Part shown: in pieces, positions 1 through 5,957 of the stretch
How the letters are laid out: the number at the start of each line of letters is the position of its first letter
Numbering within the stretch: position 1 is the stretch's first letter
Assembly (NCBI GenBank): GCA_031283015.1
Contig: JAITCQ010000052.1
Span: 1 to 15,124, forward strand
Direction: 5' to 3'
DNA: 15,124 nt
Origin: Candidatus Methanoplasma sp.
GTDB lineage: Archaea; Thermoplasmatota; Thermoplasmata; Methanomassiliicoccales; Methanomethylophilaceae
Notes under the pieces: model-generated
What the model was told of the DNA's origin: nothing
The model's database searches: none
The model's input: only the letters and a program-made list of their open reading frames with translations
Translations under genes and position numbers: made by a program

Positions 1-95
1 GAGAAGACCACCTCTCCGACCGCCGGCGCCCTGTACCCGAAGGGCTCTCCCTCGAACACGCTCCCGTCTTCGAGAACTAAATAACATCTCGCCAT
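1..95 (-). CDS. carA: Carbamoyl-phosphate synthase small subunit, N-terminal fragment
   Basis: Only the first 31 codons lie in the window; the gene runs off the left edge on the minus strand. The translation begins MARCYLVLEDGSVFEGEPFG and continues into a GEVVF segment. This is the characteristic N-terminus of CarA, the glutamine amidotransferase subunit that delivers ammonia to CarB for carbamoyl phosphate, the precursor of pyrimidines and arginine. The glutaminase active site is outside the window and cannot be checked. The start is the ATG at 93-95. A TATA-like element at 122-130 sits about 30 nt upstream, so the transcript should have almost no leader. It is divergent from the pelota gene. 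Family assignment is by recognition of the N-terminal motif only. Confidence 0.88.
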   Translation of the reverse strand, partial: MARCYLVLEDGSVFEGEPFGYRAPAVGEVVF

Positions 96-120
96 CGAGA
101 ATCAATCAGAGATTCGAACC

Positions 121-131
121 GTATTTAATAG
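121..131 (-). promoter_or_regulatory. TATA-like box for carA, possibly shared with pelota
   Basis: The 9-base element TATTTAATA is nearly its own reverse complement. Read on the minus strand it lies about 30 nt before the carA ATG, the right distance for archaeal transcription with a very short leader. Read on the plus strand it would give a pelota leader of roughly 75 nt. No better TATA box for pelota is visible. It is a sequence-based guess without mapped transcripts. Confidence 0.45.
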
Positions 132-164
132 CTTGGGACAGGTTCTGACAGCCTTGTTCCTCCA

Positions 165-182
165 TTGTCTGATACCAGACAA
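165..182. promoter_or_regulatory. Perfect 7-bp inverted repeat upstream of pelota
   Basis: TTGTCTG, a 4-base ATAC loop, then CAGACAA. The stem is perfect. It lies between the carA/pelota promoter area and the pelota start, so it would form an RNA hairpin in a pelota leader or act as a small operator. No U-run follows, so it is not an obvious terminator. Confidence 0.4.
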
Positions 183-229
183 ACCACCCTCTATTGAACG
201 AAACAGGGATAAAGACGGAGTTCCTCACG

Positions 230-1264
230 ATGCTCATGCGCATCCTAGGAAAAGACACCGCCAGCGGCAGCATACGGATCATGCTGGAAGCCGATGAGGA
301 CATCTGGCACCTTTTCAACGTGCTGGAGGAAGGCGACACTGTCACCGCCTCCACAACGAGAAGGGAGGAGAAGTCAGCCGACAAGCTCAGGGCGGAGAGG
401 GCGGAGAAGAAGAGGATGACATTGGGGATAAGGGTGGAGAAGATAGAGTTCTCCGAGGACGATGTCAGACTGAGGGTGCTGGGGACCATCGAGACCGGGC
501 CGCAGGATATCGGACAGCATCACACTCTCATATTCGAGACAGGGGACGATCTCCTGATCACGAAGACCAAATGGAAGGAGTCGCAGACCGACAGGCTGGA
601 CCGGGCGGTCAAGGATTCCAGGAAACCGAAGATATTGTTCATCTCCCTTGATCAGGATGAAGCGACGATAGCCGTACTGAGACAGTTCGGGCTGAAGGAG
701 ATAGCTACGGTAAGGTCGATGAGGTCCGGGAAACAGTACGAGGAAAAGTCCAAAGAGGACGGGTACCACGTAGAGATAATTTCAAAGATCGGGCCGCTCG
801 TTTCGGAGAACATGCCGATCGTGCTTCTCGGCCCCGGCTTCGAGAAGGAATCCCTCGCCGAAGGCATGAAGAAGGAAGGATACAAAGGGATGCACGTGCA
901 CCATACCGGTCAATCCGGGATGGCGGGGGTCAATGAGCTGATCAAGACGGGAATGGGCGCGAGCATCCTGAAGGAATCCTCCGTGGGAATAGAGATGGAG
1001 GCGGTGGAGAAACTCATGTCGGAGATAGGGAAGGACGGCCTCGCCGCATATGGCCCGAATGAGATAAGGGACGCGGCGTACGCGGGAGCCGTGGACACGC
1101 TCCTGATCCTCGACTCGAAGCTGAGGGAGCAGGACCTGGACGACCTGATGCGGGCGGTGGAGTCGCAGCAGGGGAGGACCCTGGTGGTGTCCGGACAGCA
1201 CGACTCCGGGAAAGAGCTCGCCTCTCTCGGAGGGATGGGCGCGCTGCTGAGATACAAACGATAA
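230..1264 (+). CDS. pelA: Pelota (Dom34) mRNA-surveillance and ribosome-rescue protein
   Basis: Pelota is the archaeal Dom34/eRF1-like factor that enters the A site of stalled ribosomes and, with aEF1A and ABCE1, splits them. The 344-residue product has the normal family length. The N-terminal domain shows DIWHL and LEEGD near residues 24-36. The middle domain (about 130-255) lacks the GGQ of true release factors. The C-terminal eRF1-3-like domain has YGPNEIRDAA near residue 272. The reading frame is open back to a TTG at 194, but family members begin at a MRI-type segment. I therefore chose the ATG at 230, with GGAG 9 nt upstream; the ATG at 236 is the alternative. The codon choice is typical of this chromosome, with arginine mostly AGG/AGA. 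It is divergent from carA, and the neighbours suggest no specific partner. Confidence 0.95.
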   Translation: MLMRILGKDTASGSIRIMLEADEDIWHLFNVLEEGDTVTASTTRREEKSADKLRAERAEKKRMTLGIRVEKIEFSEDDVRLRVLGTIETGPQDIGQHHTLIFETGDDLLITKTKWKESQTDRLDRAVKDSRKPKILFISLDQDEATIAVLRQFGLKEIATVRSMRSGKQYEEKSKEDGYHVEIISKIGPLVSENMPIVLLGPGFEKESLAEGMKKEGYKGMHVHHTGQSGMAGVNELIKTGMGASILKESSVGIEMEAVEKLMSEIGKDGLAAYGPNEIRDAAYAGAVDTLLILDSKLREQDLDDLMRAVESQQGRTLVVSGQHDSGKELASLGGMGALLRYKR

Positions 1265-1319
1265 CGACCGATCTTTTCAAGCATCCTGCACAATGATGGC
1301 GGGTCTCTGCGAGATAATC

Positions 1320-1337
1320 AAATATATATAATATAGA
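1320..1337 (+). promoter_or_regulatory. TATA box of the surface-protein gene
   Basis: A run of alternating A/T (AATATATATAATATAG) is the strongest TATA-like element in the left half of the window. A start site about 25 nt downstream would leave a leader of roughly 100 nt before the ATG at 1456. That is unusually long for this window, where several genes look nearly leaderless. Confidence 0.6.
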
Positions 1338-1360
1338 GGTCAGGATCTGCCCCCGCCGCG

Positions 1361-1381
1361 CCCTCTGGATGTAAGAGAGGG
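1361..1381 (+). promoter_or_regulatory. Leader hairpin 1 of the surface-protein mRNA
   Basis: CCCTCT and AGAGGG form a perfect 6-bp stem around a 9-base loop. It lies just after the expected transcription start of the surface-protein gene. Confidence 0.35.
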
Positions 1382-1426
1382 ACCGCATGCCGATTCGCTT
1401 ATATTCTCCCGAGAGTGATACAGCTC

Positions 1427-1443
1427 CTTACATCTCATGTAAG
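1427..1443 (+). promoter_or_regulatory. Leader hairpin 2, next to the ribosome binding site
   Basis: CTTACAT and ATGTAAG form a perfect 7-bp stem around a 3-base CTC loop. It ends 3 nt before the GGTG ribosome binding site (1447-1450) and 12 nt before the ATG at 1456. That position would allow it to influence ribosome loading or serve as a binding site. Function is inferred from position only. Confidence 0.45.
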
Positions 1444-1455
1444 TATGGTGCGATT

Positions 1456-4400
1456 ATGAAAATAAATAACAATCTCAAAAAATACGTCCTGTCGGCAGTG
1501 CTTGTACTGGCACTGCTGGCCGGGGCGGCGGTATGGGCAGAGGAGGCGCAGGTATCCGACGCAGCCACGCTCACTGTCACGAGCGGAGGCAACAGCGGAC
1601 CGGGAACGCTGCGCAATGTGATAGGGGGCGCAGCCAACGGCGATGTAATCGTGTTCGCCCCGGGCGTGACCACGGTCACCCTGATAAGCGAGATCCCATT
1701 CAGCCAAACTAATATCACCATCGACGGAGGAAGCGGTGTGACGATCACAAAGAACGCTTCGCTCAACTTCCGTCTGCTGACCAGCGCTGCGACGACAGGC
1801 ACACTGACGCTGAAAAACTTGACCATCGAGAATGGTAGAGCTATCGGAACGTACGGCGCGGGTGAGGGCGGCGGCGTATACGGTCGTAATATCACGCTGG
1901 AGAACTGTACGTTCCAAAATAACACAGCGTCCTATGCCGGCGGCGGGCTGTGTTCGAGCGGCATTGTTAACATTACCGACTGCACATTCACCAATAATCA
2001 TACAATCGATGACTACGGTCAGGGCGGCGGCGGGGTATGTGTGTACAACCCCGGCACCGCCACTATGACCAACTGCACTTTCATCGGCAACTCGACAGCA
2101 TGGGACGGCGGTGCGGCCTATGCGTACTACGCAACCATAACCGACTGCACTTTCATCGACAATGCAGCAAAACAGGACGGCGGCGCGCTGCATATGTACA
2201 GCAGTGCCGTCGTAACCAACTGCGTCTTCACCGGTAACACGGTGATGGACGATGCTGGCGGCGCCGTGTATGTGGAGGTCGGTGCGACCATAACTGACTG
2301 CACTTTCACCGATAACACGGCACCACGCGGCGGCGCCGTGTGTTTGAACAGAGACAACAACTTCATGATCAACTGCACCTTGTCCGGGAACACTGCCACC
2401 AACTCCACAAGCGGCACTGTTCATATTGGAGAGATAGGTACGAACAGAGCCGGCCTTTTCCATTGCACAGTAACGGACAACTTTGGCATGGGGATTTACG
2501 CCAATACCGCGTCAACTGCATACCTTTACAACTGCATCTTGATAGGCAATACGTTGTCGCAGATTGGCGGCTCGGGCACGGTCAACACCTCTTTCGGCAA
2601 CCTTGTGCAAGGAATGAACATCCCAGGTTCGTCGTCTCTTGTGACATATGAGGGGGCGTTCGGAACAAGCGCCTTCGATCCGGTCGCAGGCGTGCATATG
2701 GTCCTGTCAAATGGTCCGGCGGCACGCAATGCAGTCAAGATTGGTGCCGGCGATATCTCGACCGCCTTCACCTTGGCCCGGCGGAACTTAGCAGTCACCT
2801 TGTTAGAACGAGATCAAACAGGCGAACTGCGCCCATCTCCCCTTGTCACCTACGGCGCGGTCGAAAGCAAAAATTCCTCTACAACCATCACAGCATCTCC
2901 CGCATCCCCCCAGCCTTATGGCACACCCGTGACCATCACGGCTCAGGTATCCTCTTCGATCGGCACTCCGGTTGGTACCGTCGAGTTCTTTGACGGGACG
3001 GTCTCTCTCGGAACGGCGGTCCTGTCCGACGGGTCCGCATCGATCTTTGTCTCAGATCTACCGATCGGAACCCGCAGCTTAACGGCGATATACGGCGGCA
3101 GCGATATCAGCCACTTCGGATCGAAGAGCTCCGCGGCTGCCTATGTCGTTATCGAAGCGGCCACCTTGACCCTCACGGCCAAGCCGTCCAGTTCCGGTAC
3201 TTTTGAATACCGTATCGGTTCCGGCACCTGGAATGCTTACTCTTTGCCGCTGATCTTCGTCAAAGGCGCGACAGTTGAGATCAGGACCATTGGCGCGGGA
3301 ATGGATTTCTCGCACTGGGAGTCGAACACTGCGGCTGTACCGGCGTCGTTCTCTTCGGCGGTTGCTTCCAACACCTTCGTCATGAATGACGATTACGACC
3401 TGACCGCAGTCTTCTTCAACGCATCGGTTCCGGGAAGCGGCTACACCCTAGAACTTGGTTCGGTCGGCACTGGCGACATAGATCTGACGGTGGGAGGCAT
3501 GACAGAAACGGTCACCGTTCCGTTCAGCCATGGCTTCGCAGCCGGAACATCGGTGACGGTCGCGGCCTCCGCCGTCTCACCCTGGCAGTTCTCGAACTGG
3601 TCGGTATCCGGAACGATTCCGGCATCATTCTCCGCATTGTCGCAGACCAACGCCTTTGCTATGGACGACGATCTCGGCCTGACGGCGGTATTCTTCGACA
3701 GGTTGGCACCCGGAAGCTACTATGTCCTCCGTATCAACGTGACCGGCGCAGGCAGCATAGGCCTGATGGCGGGAGGAACGACCGAAGCGATCGCCGTTCC
3801 GTTCAGCCACGACTTCGCAGCCGGAACATCGGTGACGGCTACGGCCTCAGCCACCCTGCCTTGGGCCTTCTCGGACTGGCGTACCACAGGCGCGGTTCCC
3901 GCGCTGTTCTCCAGAACATCGGCGCCCAACACATTCGCTGTGAACGCTGATTACAACCTGACGGCCAGTTTCTATAATACTGCCGATGTCGGTTCGGAGT
4001 CGTCGCTCATCATCGTCGGCGGCAGCGTAGTCAAGACCTACGGCGACCCTAAGTTCACCCTCGTCGTAAAAGGCGGCCCTGTAGGCATCGTGAAGTGGAT
4101 TAGCAACCATCCGGAACTGGTGGAAGTGGACCCAAGCACGGGAGAGGTGACGATCAAAGGAGCGACCAACAACACCCTTGTAAGTATAACCGCGACCAAG
4201 TCAGGTCTTTCAACGTCGATAACGGTGACGGTGAACAAGAAACCCGTGACGGTAACGGCCGATGACAAGACAAAGCGCGCCGGCGAGGCCGATCCGCTTT
4301 TGACGTACACAGTATCCCCCGCGCCTCTGGCCAGGGATGTGCTTGGCGGCTCCCTCAAACACAACGGGAAGGGCCCCGGAACGTACGATATTGTCGAGGA

Positions 4401-4563
4401 CGCCTTTTTCGCCGTCGACCCCAATTACGAAGTGACGTTCGTCAAGGGAACGATGACCATCACCGACGACGGCATCCCCTGGCTGTGGATCATTATCCTC
4501 ATTGTGGTGATACTCGCAGCGTTGATAGCGATCCTATGGTACCGGAGACGGCATAAGAACTGA
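1456..4563 (+). CDS. Secreted, membrane-anchored adhesin-like surface protein (beta-helix plus Ig/InlB repeats)
   Basis: A 1035-residue predicted surface protein. Residues 1-30 are a signal peptide (lysines, then a Val/Leu/Ala-rich core, then AxA-like sites). Residues about 35-470 form a right-handed beta-helix with at least six coils containing T-N/D-C-T-F-style units spaced 24-31 residues apart. Then come a Big_3-like Ig domain (about 473-570), three InlB B-like repeats (about 571-840), a Big_2-like domain (about 843-928) and an MBG-like domain (about 928-1000). It ends in one membrane helix (about 1007-1030) and RRRHKN, so most of the protein lies outside the cell. I chose the ATG at 1456 because it starts the signal peptide and has GGTG 5 nt upstream; the frame is open back to 1387. 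Such modular proteins are common in gut methanogens and are thought to bind host or microbial surfaces. Arginine codons are mostly CGN, unlike neighbouring genes, suggesting transfer or recombination. The ligand is unknown. Confidence 0.85.
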   Translation: MKINNNLKKYVLSAVLVLALLAGAAVWAEEAQVSDAATLTVTSGGNSGPGTLRNVIGGAANGDVIVFAPGVTTVTLISEIPFSQTNITIDGGSGVTITKNASLNFRLLTSAATTGTLTLKNLTIENGRAIGTYGAGEGGGVYGRNITLENCTFQNNTASYAGGGLCSSGIVNITDCTFTNNHTIDDYGQGGGGVCVYNPGTATMTNCTFIGNSTAWDGGAAYAYYATITDCTFIDNAAKQDGGALHMYSSAVVTNCVFTGNTVMDDAGGAVYVEVGATITDCTFTDNTAPRGGAVCLNRDNNFMINCTLSGNTATNSTSGTVHIGEIGTNRAGLFHCTVTDNFGMGIYANTASTAYLYNCILIGNTLSQIGGSGTVNTSFGNLVQGMNIPGSSSLVTYEGAFGTSAFDPVAGVHMVLSNGPAARNAVKIGAGDISTAFTLARRNLAVTLLERDQTGELRPSPLVTYGAVESKNSSTTITASPASPQPYGTPVTITAQVSSSIGTPVGTVEFFDGTVSLGTAVLSDGSASIFVSDLPIGTRSLTAIYGGSDISHFGSKSSAAAYVVIEAATLTLTAKPSSSGTFEYRIGSGTWNAYSLPLIFVKGATVEIRTIGAGMDFSHWESNTAAVPASFSSAVASNTFVMNDDYDLTAVFFNASVPGSGYTLELGSVGTGDIDLTVGGMTETVTVPFSHGFAAGTSVTVAASAVSPWQFSNWSVSGTIPASFSALSQTNAFAMDDDLGLTAVFFDRLAPGSYYVLRINVTGAGSIGLMAGGTTEAIAVPFSHDFAAGTSVTATASATLPWAFSDWRTTGAVPALFSRTSAPNTFAVNADYNLTASFYNTADVGSESSLIIVGGSVVKTYGDPKFTLVVKGGPVGIVKWISNHPELVEVDPSTGEVTIKGATNNTLVSITATKSGLSTSITVTVNKKPVTVTADDKTKRAGEADPLLTYTVSPAPLARDVLGGSLKHNGKGPGTYDIVEDAFFAVDPNYEVTFVKGTMTITDDGIPWLWIIILIVVILAALIAILWYRRRHKN
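1975..2391 (+). repeat. In-frame beta-helix coil repeats inside the surface-protein gene
   Basis: Units resembling ACCGACTGCACTTTCACCG begin near 1975, 2068, 2140, 2215, 2293 and 2368. Every spacing (93, 72, 75, 78, 75 bases) is a multiple of three, so the repeat is under protein-level constraint. Each unit encodes one beta-helix rung with a conserved Cys and Phe. Confidence 0.8.
3511..3849 (+). repeat. Recent tandem duplication of an InlB-like module
   Basis: The segments at about 3511-3570 and 3790-3849 are nearly identical at the DNA level, sharing CCGTTCCGTTCAGCCA and GCAGCCGGAACATCGGTGAC. They are offset by 279 bases (93 codons). The preceding copy (from about 3166) is much more diverged. 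This points to a fairly recent internal duplication or gene conversion of one repeat. Confidence 0.75.
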
Positions 4564-4584
4564 GACTCGTTGAAAACCCACAAA

Positions 4585-4606
4585 CCGGGGTCTTGCGAGG
4601 CCCCGG
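4585..4606 (+). terminator. GC-rich stem-loop after the surface-protein gene
   Basis: CCGGGGTC, a 6-base loop, then GGCCCCGG: eight pairs, one of them a G-T wobble, 21 nt after the stop codon. No U-run follows, so its role as a terminator or an RNA 3'-end stabiliser is uncertain. Confidence 0.35.
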
Positions 4607-4620
4607 ACAACCTACTTACA

Positions 4621-4679
4621 GACGATTGAAAACCATCGAACGGCGGCGCTTCCCGCATGGACGCCCCCGCTCAATCGTC
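4621..4679. repeat. 9-bp inverted repeat bounding a GC-rich intergenic segment
   Basis: GACGATTGA at 4621-4629 and TCAATCGTC at 4671-4679 are perfect inverted copies. The GC-rich interior has further partial complementarity (GGCGGCG against CGCCCCC), so a long imperfect stem is possible. It could be a transcript 3' end, a small structured RNA or a remnant of a mobile element; the sequence does not decide. Confidence 0.4.
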
Positions 4680-4689
4680 CGTATATGGA

Positions 4690-4703
4690 AAACTTTTAAA
4701 TTG
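4690..4703 (+). promoter_or_regulatory. TATA-like box of the homocitrate synthase gene
   Basis: AACTTTTAAATT lies about 80 nt before the ATG at 4776, predicting a start near 4721 and a leader of about 55 nt. That leader carries AGGGG at 4763-4767 as a ribosome binding site. CCCCT at 4718-4722 and the CTCAG/CTGAG pair at 4721-4725 and 4745-4749 could fold over it. Confidence 0.45.
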
Positions 4704-4775
4704 AAACAGACGCTTAACCCCTCAGTACGACCAGCCGATGTTTTCTGAGCACGAGGTCTCTAAGGGGAATTTAAT

Positions 4776-5957
4776 ATGAAAACTATAGACGAGGTTAAGG
4801 ACATATTGAAGAAGTACGACGTGTGCGTCTGCGACACCACGCTCAGGGACGGGGAGCAGGCAGCGGAGATCGTATTCTCAAACGTGGAGAAATACAGGAT
4901 CGCCCAGCTTCTTGATGAGGCCGGCGTCCAGCAGATAGAGGCCGGGATCCCCGCGATGGGGGCCGATGAGAAGAAAGCGGTGAAACACATAGCGCACATG
5001 AAGCTGAACGCATCGGTGCTCGGATGGAACCGCGCCAACATCGACGACATAAACACAAGCATTGACTGCGACGTTGATTCCGTCGCCATATCGCTGTCCT
5101 CTTCGGACATTCACATCGAACACAAACTCAAGAAGAGCAGAGAATGGGTCCTCGAGCAGATAGACAAGTGCGTGTCGCACGCCAAGGCACACGGGCTATA
5201 CGTCTCGTGCAACGGGGAGGACGCTTCCAGGGCCGACATGGACTTTTTGATAGAGTTCGTAAAGACCGCCAAGGCCGCAGGCGCGGATAGGTTCAGATAC
5301 TGTGACACGATCGGAAGGGAGGACCCCTTCACATGCGCTGAAAGGATCGGACGGATAAGGAAAGAGACCGGAATGGAGGTCGAGATGCACACACATGATG
5401 ATTTTGGCATGGCGACCGCCAACTGTATAGCGGGGGTCAAAGCAGGCGCCAGGTTCCTGAGCACCACCGTTCTGGGAATAGGCGAGAGAGCGGGCAACAC
5501 ACCTCTCGAGGAGGCAGTCATGACGTGCCAGCACCTGTTCGGCAAGAACACCGGCATAGATCCGCTTAAACTGAAACCCTTGGCAGAATTCGTGTCGATA
5601 GCATCCAGAAGGCCGATCCCGCTCTCAAAGTCAATCCTCGGGGCCAATTGCTTCGCGCACGAGGCCGGGATACACGCGGACGGAATAATAAAGGATGCGA
5701 AGAACTATGAACCCTACGACCCGCACGAGGTCGGTCTCGAAAGGAAGATAGTCATCGGAAAACACTCCGGAAGGAACACCATCGTCACGGATCTCTCCCA
5801 CAGAGGTATCAAGCTCTCCGACCAGGAGGCGGTCGACCTTCTGGAAAGGGTGAGGAAGATCGCCGTGAAGCTCCACAGAAGCATATCTTCGGACGAGTTG
5901 CTTGTGATGTATAACGACATGATCGCAGGCGAGGACCCCTTCGACGACGAGAAGTGA
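4776..5957 (+). CDS. Homocitrate synthase, NifV/AksA type
   Basis: A 393-residue member of the isopropylmalate/homocitrate synthase family. It is expected to condense acetyl-CoA with a 2-oxo acid, most likely 2-oxoglutarate, to give (R)-homocitrate. The TIM barrel shows DTTLRDGEQ at 20-28, EAGIPAMG at 55-62, the metal-binding HTH at 205-207, GIGERAGN at 234-241 and HEAGIHADG at 295-303. The C-terminal regulatory domain of LeuA/CimA is missing, and EAGIPAMG with DRFRYCDT is typical of NifV. In methanogens such enzymes (AksA) begin chain elongation towards coenzyme B; NifV makes homocitrate for the nitrogenase cofactor. No nif or aks gene is nearby, so the pathway is open, although coenzyme B is likelier in a methanogen. 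It stands alone with its own promoter. It ends directly against the antiporter gene on the other strand, with no base between. Confidence 0.85.
   Translation: MKTIDEVKDILKKYDVCVCDTTLRDGEQAAEIVFSNVEKYRIAQLLDEAGVQQIEAGIPAMGADEKKAVKHIAHMKLNASVLGWNRANIDDINTSIDCDVDSVAISLSSSDIHIEHKLKKSREWVLEQIDKCVSHAKAHGLYVSCNGEDASRADMDFLIEFVKTAKAAGADRFRYCDTIGREDPFTCAERIGRIRKETGMEVEMHTHDDFGMATANCIAGVKAGARFLSTTVLGIGERAGNTPLEEAVMTCQHLFGKNTGIDPLKLKPLAEFVSIASRRPIPLSKSILGANCFAHEAGIHADGIIKDAKNYEPYDPHEVGLERKIVIGKHSGRNTIVTDLSHRGIKLSDQEAVDLLERVRKIAVKLHRSISSDELLVMYNDMIAGEDPFDDEK

Noticed and set aside
194..229. Extended pelota start at the TTG at 194
   Set aside because: It adds 12 residues ahead of the conserved N-terminus. 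The ATG at 230 has a GGAG at good spacing and gives the family length.
1387..1455. Extended start of the surface protein at 1387
   Set aside because: It would place 23 polar residues before the signal peptide. The ATG at 1456 has its own GGTG site, and the hairpins fall in the leader instead.
1975..2391. Regularly spaced repeats that might look like a CRISPR array
   Set aside because: Spacings are all multiples of three, the units are imperfect and encode beta-helix rungs in frame, and no cas gene is present.
1435..2463. Long open frame (342 codons) on the minus strand opposite the beta-helix region
   Set aside because: It mirrors the GC-rich repeats of the surface protein, has no homology I recognise, and the plus-strand protein has a signal peptide, domains and membrane anchor.
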